Assembly (NCBI GenBank): GCA_012976225.1
Contig: JAAVVG010000017.1
Coordinates: 496,001 to 560,000, forward strand
Origin: Golubevia sp. BC0850
Taxonomy: Eukaryota; Basidiomycota; Exobasidiomycetes; Golubeviales; Golubeviaceae
Length of the DNA: 64,000 nt
Direction: 5' to 3'
Shown: piece by piece, positions 11,745-23,827 of the stretch
Layout: every line of letters begins with the position of its first letter
How positions within the stretch are numbered: position 1 is the stretch's first letter
Made by a program: the position numbers and the translations under genes
Notes under the pieces: generated by a model
What the model saw: the letters and a program-made list of their open reading frames with translations, nothing else
The model's database searches: none
Told to the model about the DNA's origin: nothing

Positions 11745-13943
11745 ATGAGGGCATCTTTTCCACTTCAAGCCTTTCTTTCGACTTCACTCTTTCATTCCAT
11801 CTCTTCAAAGCCAATTCCTTCTCCTTCCCCTGTTTCCTCTCAGCATCAAGACTCAAACACTACCTACCCGACAATAAAAATTGGTTCAACAACCTACGTT
11901 GGCTATGCAGATGAAAAGACTGGAATTGAAGCATTTAGAGGTCTTCCATTTGCCTCACCTCCTGTGGGAGATCTTCGTCTGATGCCTCCTGAAAAGTACG
12001 GAAGGCACGACAAAAAGAATGGAAAAGAGAAACGAGTAGAAGCTCTGAAGGATCCGAATGCTTGTATGGCGACCAATTCCACAGTTGGAGAGATCCCGAT
12101 GAAGAAGGAATTGCAAGACGCTTTGGGATTGGCGCTGGTGAGTGTGCTCCACTAGTTTCTTAGAATCCTCTAACAGCTGAATTCCTTTAACAGTCCCGAT
12201 ATCAGCAATACAGAGGGAGCAGAGCTCTATTCACACTTAAGCCTGACCTTTCCACCACATTTCTCCACTCCATCCAGACCTCACCAGCTGCCAAAGCACT
12301 CGGAGCTCGTAGTTCAACCTCCTTTCAATCTGAAGACTGTCTTTATTTAAATGTCCATCGACCTGCAAGCACTTCTTCTAAGCAGCTTCTACCTGTCGTA
12401 ATCTTCATTTTTGGAGGTGGCTTTGAAAGCGGGCAATTAGGACTCTACAAGCCAGAGCCAATCATCCAGCGTTCTGTAGAGATCGGAAAGCCGATCATTT
12501 ACGTCGCAATGCAGTATCGATTGGGCGCCTATGGATTCCTGAATGGACAACAGGTGTTAGACAATTCCAAAGCTAACCTTGGTCTCCTAGATCAAAGGAT
12601 GGCAATTCAATTCGTCCATGATCACATCAAGAAGTTTGGAGGAGATCCAGAGAAAGTGAGTCTGCCAGAAAAGAGAGACCTCTTTTTCTCTTATGAGAAC
12701 TTTTGGGGAAGTCGGTTCTGTCAGCTGTCATCATCCACTCTTCCAAACATTGATCAATGCTACTCTCCTTATCTTCCTATTTTCAGGTCACACTAATGGG
12801 CGAGAGTGCTGGAGCAATCTCAATCGGCTTACATTTGACTAGCGAAGGAGAAGAGGAGACGGATCTCTATCGAGCAGTCATCCTCGAATCTGGGTCTCCG
12901 GGGCACCTTTACGAATCGAAGACTCACAATCAAGCTTACGACATTATGGCCAACTTCACTGGTTGCTCGGAAGCAAAGGATGGAAACTCTTTCAAATGTT
13001 TACAGAAATCAGACAAGTTTGCAGAGGCCATGAATCAAGTTCCAAGTTCTAAGAGTACCGAAGGTCTTGGTCTATTGTTCTCCCCCGCAGTCGATGGACT
13101 TGGAGGGTACCTTCCTGATTACCCTGACATGCTGGTCCAGCAGGGAAAGTACAAGTGAGTAAATTGTTGAAATGGAGGGGATTGTCGTAGGGAACTATCG
13201 AAGACAACTGTCGAAGAGAACTATCGAGGAGAAATGTCGACGTTGCCTCTTCCTTTGAAGAACGACGCTAATGCCTCTCCACTTTCTGTCCCTCCAGGAA
13301 GGAAGTCGCAATCTTGAATGGTGACGAGAAAGATGAAGGAACTTATTTGACTTTGGGTTACACCTCAAATATCACAACAGACGAAGATTTCGAGTCTTAC
13401 ATCCGAGACATTCTTTTGCCTGGAATCTCGGCAGAGGACCTCCAAACCCTTACCACTCTCTATCCTTCGGATCCAGCTGTCGGATCTCCGTACGAAACAG
13501 GTGATCAATGGAATATCACTGGGCAGAACAAGAGAGTATCTTCCTTCTACGGTGATTTAAATTTCTGGACTCCTCGTCGAAACCTTCTCAAATACGCTTC
13601 TATGAGCAAGTCTTCCAAGGTCTACTCTTACATTCACGAGACTTTTGAAGATGTTCCATACCTTGGAGGTTTTCATGCTACGGATTTAGTCAACACGTTT
13701 GGTTTATTGAAGTCAAAAATGACGACCGAGATTCTTTCAAGATGGGTCTCTTTCATCACGGATCTGGACCCCAATCCTAGATTGGAAGGTCTTGAACTCA
13801 TCCATTGGCCCAAGTATGGCTCCGATGGGAAGGTGCTGTTTTTTGAGAGAGAGGATTCTAGAGTTGGGTTAGACAATCTTCGAAGGGAGCACACGGACGC
13901 TCTTCAACGGATTGCAGGAGGACTAACTGGTCCTATCGGTTAA
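11745..13943 (+). CDS. Secreted type-B carboxylesterase/lipase
   Basis: Seen: four exons (11745-12137, 12194-12655, 12787-13154, 13298-13943), all GT-AG and in phase, give 622 residues. The N-terminus is a short hydrophobic leader (MRASFPLQAFLSTSLFHSI). The alpha/beta-hydrolase core has AFRGLPFASPPVGDLRL, SEDCLYLNVHRP, the oxyanion loop FGGGFESGQ, the nucleophile elbow GESAG, an acidic residue in DEGTY and a histidine in GGFHATDL, matching the Ser-Glu-His triad of type-B esterases. Family length is usually 520-600, so it is full length. Known: these enzymes hydrolyse lipids or other esters outside the cell. Substrate is not predictable. A TTTTAAAAGG box lies 28 bp upstream of the ATG. Confidence 0.93.
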
Positions 13944-14463
13944 GCAGACGATGATTTGAATAGAGGAAATGGAGGAAGTGAGAAGAGAAGAATTGAAGAG
14001 AGAGATTAGAGGAGGGTTGGACCGGGGAGGGGGCTAGGGAAAGAGTGGGGAAAGAGGGGAGAGGAACGTGTTCTTGTCTCACTACCTACCACTTGTACAT
14101 ACCCAGCTACCTTTCTAATTCTTCTGTTTCTAAGCCTGGATAATAGAAAATCTTTTCATTTTGTGAGCTTGACAGCCTTTGACGGTTTTCCTTTGTTATG
14201 TACAAGACGCGAATGACGGTGATCCAGCAAACTTATTCCAGTCCAGATCCCGAACTTCTCTTAGTCGACCACATTCAAACATCCATCGACTTCTTCTTCA
14301 AGAACAACAGATCCACCTTCAAATCACTTGAATCTTCAATCATCATTCCTTCATACTCCCTATTCTCTCTCTCTCTCTGTCTCTTTCGATTCATCCATCC
14401 AACCACTCAATTCATCTAATCGCGTCAAGTCATCCTCGGCAGTAAGCCAACTCTAATTCAAGA
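13944..14463. other. Intergenic, 3' of esterase and promoter of the Zn2Cys6 gene
   Basis: Seen: purine-rich 3' flank, then a CT-rich run (14361-14395) before the regulator's ATG. The 73-codon ORF at 14198 has no recognisable features. Confidence 0.45.
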
Positions 14464-17400
14464 ATGCCTCCAAAGGCTGCTTCTGGCTCTTCAAATGAGG
14501 TAAAGCCAGTAGCTAGAGCTGCTTGTTTAGCTTGTAGATTAGCAAAGCGTAGATGCGACGGAGTTCAACCTCATTGTGGTCCATGCATAACGCGAGGATT
14601 CCCTCAACCACCTCCAGAGATGCCACAGGAGGAAAGAGCAGTCAAACCCAATTCAACAAGGTACTGCGTCTGGGTAGCTAGTAAGAGAGGTGGTCCAAGG
14701 TACAAAGGAGTCACTGGTGCTGAATTGAATGAAGCCATCAAGCAGGAGAAGGAAGCTGAGAAGGCTCAGAAGGGTGAGACTGGGACTGGAGCTGGTGCTA
14801 GCGGGAACAAGAAGAGTCGAGGAATCAAGAGGGAGAGAGGAGGTACCTCCAACAAGGATGCTGAAATCGTCGACGGAAGGGCCAGATCCGATACCACGTC
14901 TTCGACTAGGAGCGGATCTACAGCCACTTACAGCCAGTACCAATCAGCAGGTGGCTACCAGCAGCCAGTCTCTCCTCCTCTATCCGATCCTTCTCAATCC
15001 TCTGGTCCTCTTCCCAAGAGATCTAGGCAACAAGATTCTCTTCAGTCATCCAGGACTTCATTCCCAACCTCCTATCCGAACCTCTACCTGGATCCCAACG
15101 GCTCGTTCCAACCCTCTTTCAGATCCAACTCCATCTCTGCCTCTGCCGAAGGTTCTGGCAGTAGAGATTCAACACAATCGAAGAGATCTCCTATAGACGG
15201 AGTCTTGGAAGCAGCAGATATCGCTAGGGCTGAGACTCTGAGCGTGGCAAGCCAGAGGCCAGAGATGTTCACTTCCTCGAAGGTCAGACATGGAGCTGCT
15301 GACACCTCTTCACGTTTTCAACAACAACAGAACCAACCGCAACAGGGACTCCAATTTCAACCACAATCACAATTCTCCAACTTCGGAAACGGTAACCATT
15401 CTTTCGGAACGCAAGGCTCTTCCTCTTTTCAAGCTTCCACTCTTCCACCTCTCACTCATCAGTCTCACAACCACAATGACCAATTCAACTTGCAGTCTCA
15501 AGGATCGCCTCTTTCGGATGGAAATCTCAATTCGACTTCATGTGGACCTTCCAACAGCAACAGCTTTCATCCATTCGCAATGCCTAATCAGACCAACACC
15601 AACTTCTCCAATCCTGCCTCCCTTCCTCCTCTCCGAGGTTTCGAGAACATCCCAAATTTCTCGAATGGAGCGACTCTTCACCAGCTGCAAGGAAACCATT
15701 ACAACTTTCCTCAGAGCTCAACTCGAGATGCGCTAGCCAGCTCTACCAATTCTGGCTGGCCTACAGTCACTGGCTCGCAAGTTCAGAACATCAGACAAGG
15801 TCAATCAGCAGCTCAGTTCAGTGGAAACGATTCGCACGCCCTCTCGTCTGCTAATCTAGATCTCTGGCAAAGACTTCAGAAGGAGTCAGAGAGCGACAAC
15901 TTCGCTCAGCTCTACTACTTCGGATATGGAGAGGGAGCTCCGAATCCTTTCGCAAATGGGGTGGGGAATGGGAATCAAGATCAATTCGGACAAGGACCTG
16001 GATTTCAACAGCAGGTGGATCAGAGAGATGTGTTCTCGCTGGACCTGAACACTCCAACTGCGATGAATCTGGAAGCTACTGCAAGTGGAATCCTAGGAAA
16101 CGATTTCGATCTCACGACGGACATGTTCAACTCCTTCTACAACAAGCTTGAAAGTCTACCTAAAGCTGGTGTCAACCATGATGAGGTTCAAGAAGAGGAG
16201 AAGCGTCTCAGCAGGAAAGAGAGATCGAGAAGAGCTGGAGACAAGGACGGAACCAGGAGTGGAGGAGTAGATGAAGAGAACAGAGCTCGTACCATGTGAG
16301 TTGTTGTTGGGGAAAGGGGTCTGCGAGGAGGGAAGGATCTCTGCCTGACTTTCCTTCGTCCTTTGTTCCCAAACCCCTACAGTCTCTCCGTCTTCTTTGA
16401 GAACGTCTATCCAACATGCCCGGTGCTACTTCCATCCTCTTCTCTTTCGTCTCTGGCCTTCTACTTCACTGAGAAAACAATGCCCTGCGCTCTGTGGGCT
16501 TCGATTTGCGCCACCGCGGCACTTCATCTCGGAGACGAGGCTCACGTCACGCTTCGCAAAGGAGGTGGCAACTTTCATGACATTCTTGGAAAGAGGAGCA
16601 AGATGACTGGAGATTGCATGGACGACGAATCTGTCTTTTCTGCCGATGAAGCTGGAGACGAAGCTGGAGACGAAGCTGGAGACGAAGCTGGAGACGAAGC
16701 CATGGAAACCGACTCTAAGGGGCGTCCACGAATCTCGGCTCAGGACATCGCTGCTCACCATGCCAGAACTGCCGAGTGGCTGATCCAACGCTACACCGAC
16801 CTCATCGCCGCTGAGAGCGGTCATGGTCAGACAAAAAAAGAAGGCAAAGGAAATGGAGCTTCTGCTTCTCCCGTTCCTTCCCTATCCCCTTCCTCTACGT
16901 CCACCTTCTCTCATGGGACTGCCGAAACTCCGAAAGCTCCCTTTCCAGGTACAGCGAGAGCAGGTCCTCACTCAGCTGAAGCAAGTATCTGCAGTCTACT
17001 TCCTGACCTTGGTTTGGTTGCCATCGAAGCGACTTCGGCCAAAACTCTTCTGGCCCACTACTACTACGGAGGAGCCAGCGGAGAGGGAGACGGTCGAAGG
17101 AGAGCATGGGAGCTGGCAAAAGAAGCTTGGGAAGGAGCGAAAGACCTCGAGCTTTGGGACGAAGGATGGGAAAAGGAGAAGGAGGCAGCTCGACAAAAGG
17201 CGGCTGATCAATCCCTCCTCAAGTCCACGTCTCTCAATCCTACTCTGGCAGAGCTGATCCAATCGATGAAACAGGAACGAGAGAGCGATGCAAGTTTCAC
17301 CTCTTCGACGGATCCCATGAGCCCAACTCCAGCTCACGTCCCCTCCGCTGGATCTCCTTTCAGCAAATCTCAACGCATAGAGTGGGCTAGACGAGCTTAC

Positions 17401-19189
17401 TGGTGTGCCTATGAGGCTGCTACCGTCATGACTACGACAGGTGGATTCCAGCCGATAGACTTGGCTATGACTCGAGACACAGATGACGTCTTCCAACTCA
17501 GACCTGGCGTTGGAAGTCTCTCTCGCTCGGAACTCGAAAGTGCCTCTCTCGCCGAGCTGATGAGACCTCCAACCGATCGTGGCTGGGCCACTATGATTCG
17601 AGGAAGCCAGCTTGTATCCAGAGCGTACAGATCTCTCTACAACTTGGATGCTCTCAATTCAGACATCGCTACCGGTAAGAGCAGACCTGGTCAGAAGGAT
17701 CTCTTCTCTAGGAGAAGCGACATCTTCGAGCAGATGCTCTCCCTGGATGAAGACATCGGTGGTTTCCTCATCGACGAATCTGCCAAGAAGAATCCAAGCT
17801 CAAACGGAGTCACTCTGACTGTAGATGTGAATGGAGAGTTCGCTCCGGAGGAAGAGCTCCACAAAGCTCTTAGCGTGTCAGGTACGCTGATGGCCACTGG
17901 GTGAGTGTTTGTTTCGCAATGAACTCCAAGTAGATAGATTTGACGACAGCGGCTGAAGCTAGAGTCTTACTGGCGACACCTTGAGAAGAAGATAGCTGTG
18001 TGCGTGCGGGTTCTTGAGCTCATCCTTCGTCTTCCTCTGTCTCTTTCTTTCTTTCAGAGCTACCATCATCCTTCATAGAGCACAAGCTTATGGTCGAGCA
18101 AGGCTCTTCATGCAACCGAGCTGTTGCGTTCCTAGAGCTTCCGAGACCTATGAGACTGGCTCTCAGTACAAGCAAGGAAAGCCAACCAAAAGCAAGTCTC
18201 CCGCCGATACTCGATCAGAGAAACCAGTCGAGGAGGACCAACGTGATCCGATGGAAGGCGAGGAGGACGAAGAAGACGAAGTCGTTCCTGCGAGCAAACC
18301 AATAAACGCTGCCTCGGTGCGACCTGGGCAAGGCATCTCAAGCAGAGCTTCGAGCTTGTTGTCTATGCCTTTGAAATCTCATTCGATAGCTCCAGCTAAC
18401 AATGCTCCTACCGCCGGAGCTGTCAACGCCAACGCTGCGAAGTTGTCGGACACGTTTTTCGCTGGAGGCCCCTTCCTTCCCTCTCATTCGTTCAATCGCT
18501 GCAGGATCGCAGCCGAGACTATGGCTCGCGCTCTGAAACCCGTTCTCAGCGAACTGCTCAGGAAAATAGAGGTCGACGACACCCTCGAGCTGGAAGAGGC
18601 GGCAAGTAGCGATCCTTCAGACCACGCTCCTCAGGTCAACAGCTCTCCCAAGATGTCCTCACTCTCCATTCAGGATATGCCTTCTTCAGACTCTCGCTGG
18701 AGTGGAAATCGAAGTAGAGAGTCGAGTACCAGCAGAGCTCAAAAGGCTCTGCGCATTCTCAACAACTTCTCCTCGGACGATTCTAAGAGGAGGGCCATCA
18801 TCAAGAAGGCTCCCAAACTACCTCCATTCTCTGCCTGCTCGTGCGTTCTCGGCGCCTACGTTCTATTGATGCAATCTCTAGCTGTCAGGATCAATTCAGG
18901 CGCTGCCACTCCAGCGCAGCCAGGTTCACCTCCGAGCTCCCACTCTCAGCCAACTCTGCCCGCAGGACCCGGTCCTTCGCCCTCTTCTTCGAGATCTCTC
19001 GCGCAGCAAGTCACTGCCAGACATGTTGCTCAACAATCGGAACTCGCTGGACCTCTCATCAATCAGTTCAGAAACACAGCCAACGACTTCTCGAAGATCC
19101 TCGACTTTTTCTCCACCGTTTGGCCAATCGCCCATGACTATAAAGCCGAGTTGAGCGCACTTCTAGCAGCCAACGAAAGCTTGAACTAA
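14464..19189 (+). CDS. Zn(II)2Cys6 fungal transcription factor
   Basis: Seen: three exons (14464-16295, 16383-17900, 18058-19189), phase-consistent, giving 1493 residues. Near residue 20 lies CLACRLAKRRCDGVQPHCGPC, five cysteines of a Zn2Cys6 binuclear cluster (C-X2-C-X6-C-X6-C-X2-C). The likely sixth cysteine comes only after 26 more residues, in RYCVW. A Gln/Asn/Ser-rich region follows. From exon 2 the protein has FFENVYPTCPVLLPSS, ALWASICATAALHLG and EWARRAYWCAYEAATVM, typical of the fungal regulatory middle homology region. An acidic GDEA repeat is at 16645-16701. Known: such proteins are nuclear DNA-binding regulators. The target is unknown. Unusual points are the large size and the C5-C6 spacing. 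Confidence 0.9.
16645..16701 (+). repeat. 12-bp coding tandem repeat (GDEA)n
   Basis: Seen: about five units of GACGAAGCTGGA inside exon 2 of the Zn2Cys6 gene, encoding Asp-Glu-Ala-Gly repeats. Being 12 bp it keeps frame, so copy number may vary between strains. Confidence 0.9.
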
Positions 19190-19775
19190 TTCAAACCGAT
19201 CGTGTCTTCTCTTTTCTGTTCTCTTCTCTCTTTTTCTCTGCTCTAGTCTCACACCAGTCAACCTTTTCTGCTATTCACTCCACTGTCCGTCCCCTTTTCC
19301 CCTTCATTTGACCTCTGGCGATGTATTCTCTTCCTTGTGATCCGTTTCCGTCCCAACTTTCCATTCTTCTGCTCAAATTTTCAATCGGAGTTCTTCGACA
19401 CTGTTTGCACACATCACAAAAAGCGTGAGAGAGTCGCTGGCTCGTTACTTTCCTCCTTCTATATATCTTTGAGCTTATCCGATGTGTAGTGAAAGCCGAA
19501 AAAGCTCTTGAGGACTTCATTTTAAAAATCATCTACTGATTAAATCTGTCAGCCCATTTGGCAACAGACTGGGAGATGAGATTGAATCCTCTTGCGTGAA
19601 GTGAGTCGAGAGGGAGAAAAAGCCTCTTCTCTGCTGCGCTCGAACTTCACAAGTTCAAAGATGTGTGGAGAGAAGTTTCGAGTCTTGGAAGATATTCAAC
19701 TTAAATACAATTCAAAAGCCTCATTTTCTAATTCCCTCCTTTGCTCCATCTCGTTTTCCCTTGCCACTTGCCCCT
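19190..19775. other. Convergent 3' intergenic region
   Basis: Seen: 586 bp between the stops of two convergent genes. Pyrimidine-rich just after the regulator's stop. No gene supported. Confidence 0.5.
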
Positions 19776-21276
19776 CTATTCCGCCTCCAAAGGACAAGTA
19801 GGTCTCTGATCATCAACTTGAATCCCACCACGTCTAGGATGATCTGAATCTTGATAAGGAGTTTCCCATCCTCCCTCGCTAGTCGGAGTTGAAAGCCAAA
19901 GGCGCAGTAAATGACGACGAGGAGCTGGAGGTGGATGATCTGTATATTCAGTTCTAGCATGAAGAGTGTGAGAATCTGAAACGAATTGACAATCTCCAAC
20001 TTCGAGTTCCATATGGATAGAGAGTCTCATGGCGCTGTAGGAAGGAGGTCGTGTGGTCAGGTCAGTGAGATGTTGACTTGCAGTTTCCCAACATCTTTCG
20101 TAGTTCAGAGACTGGCTGCTCGTACTCACGTTTCTTCCAAGACCTTCATAGCTTCTTTTTGTTTCTCACTTAAAGCCGGAACTTCTCCTTTCTCCACCCA
20201 TCTCTTCAAACTCTTAAGATAATAAGGATCATAATCACTTGTCAACCTATTTTCACTTTGACCTTTCACCAAACTGAAAATGGCTCTCTTATACCACCCT
20301 CTTTGACCTTTCGAAACCTCTCCTTTTCTATCAAAATACCAGATCGGTTGAGAAAGTAATTCGGCTACGTCTGGTCTCTTTTCTTGTAAATCGTTCCAAA
20401 TGTTATGAGAGCTAACTACGTCTGATTCTCCACCTTTGAGAGCTTTGTGAAGGCATAACAGCCCGATCAGACCTCCTGAGGAGTCGCTGGGAGAGGTTGA
20501 GAGAGAGAAAGAGATTCAGCCGGTCAGTTGACGACGAGGAACGGAAAGATGGGAAGCTTTCGAAACTGAAACTCACCAATGAAAGAATTGACGTACATTG
20601 GTAGAGTAAATTCTTACTTTGCTGAAAAAGTTCCGGGGATAAGATTGAATCAGAACTTACTTCATCAACTTCACTCTTCTTCTTTTTCTCAGCACTTGGA
20701 ATGCCTGTCGACAAGTAAGATTACTCACTCAATCTGACTCGGGTCATTTCCAATATCTTTAACATGACCTAAAACATGTCCCTTAGAATTCTGAGAAACA
20801 CTATTACCTAAATAACTTCCGATTCCCAAGAATGAAATAGCTGATTTTTCAATCCCAAATCTCTCAACTGGTAAACCTTTCAAAACGAAGAAACCTTGCT
20901 TTGTTAAAATCAATTCTTTCAGGTCAGAAAGTTTCTTCTCTAACTTTTCGGGAAGTGGAAAAGTTGACTGAGATGAAAACAGACGCATGTCAGAGGAAGT
21001 ACTTGTATAGGCGAGGGATCCGCCACTCAATCAATCAGCAAGCCCACTCACTTTCTGAATCTCATCCAATCCTCTACCACTTTCCTTCCACTTGTTAGCA
21101 CATTCTTCTATTTGTGAGATTTCGATTTCACTCCAAGTCGTAAGCCATTTCTCTGGGTCTGAAAATTCAGAAGCTTTCCAAACTGTAGGTCCTGTGATCT
21201 TCTTGGGTAACTCGGAATAAGGAGTTAATTTGTGAATTTGAACGTCATGTTGACCTGAAGTTAGGAGCTGAACCAT
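19776..21276 (-). CDS. TauD/TfdA-type Fe(II)/2-oxoglutarate dioxygenase
   Basis: Seen: minus-strand exons beginning 21052-21276 and 20729-20967, then three further exons, all joined in phase by GTGAGT introns. The N-terminus LPKKITGPTVWKASEF is the usual opening of fungal TauD-like proteins. It is followed by GFFVLKGLPVERF, SYLGNSVSQNSKGHVLGHVKD, the metal-binding HxD motif as FFHCDSSGGLIGLLCL (split by an intron inside the cysteine codon), GGESDVVSS, and the distal histidine in SHTLHARTEYTDH followed by RRHLLRLWLS with the 2-oxoglutarate-binding arginine. Known: the family hydroxylates sulfonates, betaines and other small acids with release of CO2 and succinate. Substrate cannot be assigned. 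No cluster partners are nearby. Confidence 0.9.
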
Positions 21277-22074
21277 TTTGTTCGATTGAGTGAAGCCGTG
21301 AGTGGAAGATCAAGGAGAAGAAGAAAAAGAAGAAGAAGGAGTTTTCCTTTAAGTACTCAAAGAGAAGGGGTCGGAGCGAGGAGGTCAATGAAGCCATGAC
21401 GTGATCGCAACTCTTTGAATATTCGATTAGATTATGGTGCCTTTGGGAAGCGACGATTATGAAATTTGAAAGGAATCTATGGTAATACAATTGAGAGGTG
21501 GGATGGACTTTTGATGGTGACAGAAAGAGAGAGAAATAACGTCTTTTGAGTTGGCGTTCTGGTGTTGACGAGACAAGCTCGAAGGAAACCTCAAGAATTG
21601 AGAAGTCTAGGATAGAGAGTGAGAAAGTGGAAGAGACTGAGAAAAGCAAAATCGAAAGTGAAAAGCTGGAAGGGAAGGAAGCTTGAATGAAAAGGTCTTG
21701 GGAGAGGGAAAGGGAGAAAGAGAAGAGAGGTCTTAAGGGGAGGAATGGACAGGTGATTTTTTTGGTTGGATCCCTCTTGTGTTAGTTGAAGATAATGAGG
21801 AAATAGAGTTGATGAGGATCGAAAGTCTGAGGCAAAGAAAAAATAGAGAAAGGAAGATAGGGTGAGTGTCTTGAAATTCTCAAAAGAGGGTGATGACTTC
21901 GAAAGAAGGTGCGCAGCCGAGAGGCTCCCTATGGAACTCACTAGGAGGGAAGAAGCACAACCTTAACAGAGAAAGTGATAGCGATTTCAATTCATTTTCC
22001 AATTTGAATGGAAATGATTGAGAGAGAAATCTTCTGGAAGGAAGCACCCCTCTGCTTTTGCATGAGTAGAACCA
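21277..22074. other. Intergenic, dioxygenase promoter
   Basis: Seen: strongly purine-rich on the plus strand. The 116-codon minus ORF at 21591-21941 is Ser/Phe/Leu-rich, a common result of reading a CT tract, and shows no domain. I rate it as non-coding. Confidence 0.45.
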
Positions 22075-22758
22075 TCAATCCGCCACTCTGGCTACTTCTC
22101 CATCTATCCTAGCAACCAATTCCTCCTCTTCAGAATTCAAAACAAACCCATCTAATTCTCTTCTTCTAATTTCCTCTATCTCCCTTTCCCTTTCCAACCT
22201 CTCTCTATTCCATTCCTTGATTCTATATTCTTCCAAAACCTTTTTCATCCTCATAACTTCCTTCATCATGACTTTACCCTTGATCATCATGACTATTAAT
22301 AAGAATGTATAGGCACTTGTAGCTACGCTTGGACCTAGTAAACGATTCACTATTGGTTTGAGAGTATAGTCATTGATTAATGAGATCCAAGAGATTAGAA
22401 AGGATGGTAGGAAAGCTGAGAAATAGGTTGTGGTTGTGAAGAAGAGAGATTGAAGAGTTGATTGATTGATCAGAGTGATGAAGACTACTAGCCATAAGAA
22501 TCTTAAGAATAAGTATTTGAGTTGTCTTTTCAACTTATTGAAACAGGATGAGAAGTACAGCGATTTGGTTGATTGGAATTCTTGGTCGGTTGAGGTTGGA
22601 GTTAAAGGTGGGGGTGGTGGTGGATATGATGGAGTCTGATTATTATTTGAGTTTGAAGGATTAGTTGATGAGTTTGTAGTCGGTGGTAGAATCGACTTAT
22701 TGTCATCTCTATGGGGTTCAGATGGGTCTTGATAAGGAGGAGGGGCATCGATGATCAT
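22075..22758 (-). CDS. Small two-helix membrane protein, unknown function
   Basis: I do not recognise the family. Seen: one uninterrupted exon of 227 residues. The N-terminal 65 residues are Pro/Asn/Ser-rich, including a PPPY-type motif (DAPPPYQDP) that could bind WW domains and a poly-Pro run. Hydrophobic segments follow at about residues 85-110 (YLFLRFLWLVVFITLIN) and 110-130, with a further one near 150-165 (SAYTFLLIVMMIKG). The C-terminal 60 residues are highly charged and likely coiled coil (RLEREREIEEIRRREL). A tail-exposed endomembrane adaptor would fit, but this is inference. It shares a 187-bp divergent spacer with Sec61-beta. Confidence 0.75.
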   Translation of the reverse strand: MIIDAPPPYQDPSEPHRDDNKSILPPTTNSSTNPSNSNNNQTPSYPPPPPPLTPTSTDQEFQSTKSLYFSSCFNKLKRQLKYLFLRFLWLVVFITLINQSTLQSLFFTTTTYFSAFLPSFLISWISLINDYTLKPIVNRLLGPSVATSAYTFLLIVMMIKGKVMMKEVMRMKKVLEEYRIKEWNRERLEREREIEEIRRRELDGFVLNSEEEELVARIDGEVARVAD

Positions 22759-22945
22759 CTTGAAGAAGAGAGAAGAAGCTGCTGTGCTAGTTGAACTGAA
22801 TGTTGAATCCTTAAGTTTGATGTTCTCTCTGATAGGTTGTCACTTCCTTTAAGAGAAGAGAAGAAGCCAGTCTAGAGTGACATGGTTGAGAGGAGAGATT
22901 GGCCAGCCAGCACCTTTCTTCTCTCCCACCACCTCACCCACCAAC
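22759..22945. promoter_or_regulatory. Short bidirectional promoter, membrane protein / Sec61-beta
   Basis: Seen: 187 bp separate the two divergent ATGs, so both promoters must overlap. CT-rich blocks lie before the Sec61-beta start. Confidence 0.6.
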
Positions 22946-23827
22946 ATGGTAAGTCAAAAGCTCCATTCAGAATTAAACAAAAACCTTGAAAGCTGATCAA
23001 ATTCAACTCTTTTATTTCTCTGATCAGTCTGACAGTAAAGGATCTTCGACAGCACTTCCCAACAGGTCCGCTGTAGCTCAGAGGAACTCTCCTGCTGCAG
23101 TCAAGTCAGTATCGTTTCGAATCCATTCAATCTCCTCTTCCAAATTCTTGAAGCCAGACATAGACCTTTACATTCCATCATCATCTCGAGCCTCAACTGC
23201 TAACTCCCTCAACTAGAGCAACAGCACTTTCTCAAGTCTCCCCACACCAATACTAACCTATCCTTCCTCTTTCTCCCATCTTTCATTCTTCTTCTCCTAC
23301 GATTTATTTTCGCCTTGGGGAATCCTTTTTCTCGAAATAGGAGACGTGCAGCGATTGAGAAAGCCAACAAACCCAATTCAACCAGAGCTGCAGGTGCTGG
23401 AGGTAGTTCAAGTACGATGATGAAACTCTATACTGATGATACTCAGGGTTTGTCTGTGTGAGTTTTGGTAATTCTAAGGCTCTGTTTCATTCGAAACGGT
23501 TAAGAAGAAGGATGAGAGGGAAGTAGAAGCATTGGAGGAAGGGGAAGATTCAAGCCAGATGGGCGGTAAGAGAAACAGAGAGAGTAGAGCTAGTTAGCAC
23601 TCTCAAGGCTATGATTATCCAAATGAAGGCGATTCAACTTGCATACTTTCTCCCTCTCCCTTTTCTGTTTCTGACCCTTCTTCTTCCTCTCCCTTTGGCT
23701 CTCCCCAAATCTCCTCTACCCTCTCAACAGCGATCCAGTAGTCGTCCTAGTTCTAGCAATCTCCTTCGTCTTCTCAGTGGTTTTACTTCATATCCTTGGA
23801 AAGGTTGCAAGGGTTTGGTTCAAATAA
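22946..23827 (+). CDS. SBH1: Sec61 complex beta subunit (Sbh1)
   Basis: Role (family knowledge): small tail-anchored subunit of the ER protein-conducting channel. Seen: four exons, 22946-22948, 23028-23104, 23341-23457 and 23731-23827, give 97 residues with perfect phase. The first coding exon is only the ATG, followed at once by GTAAGT. The protein has a Ser/Ala-rich start, an RRAAIEKANKPNSTRAAG linker, the hallmark MMKLYTDDTQGLSVDPVVV, and one membrane helix (VVLVLAISFVFSVVLLHIL) ending with KVARVWFK. This matches Sec61-beta in length and order. The introns make up most of the gene and hide it from simple ORF scans. Confidence 0.95.

Noticed and set aside
21591-21941. 116-codon minus ORF rich in Ser, Phe and Leu
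   Set aside because: Composition is that of a translated CT tract; no domain.
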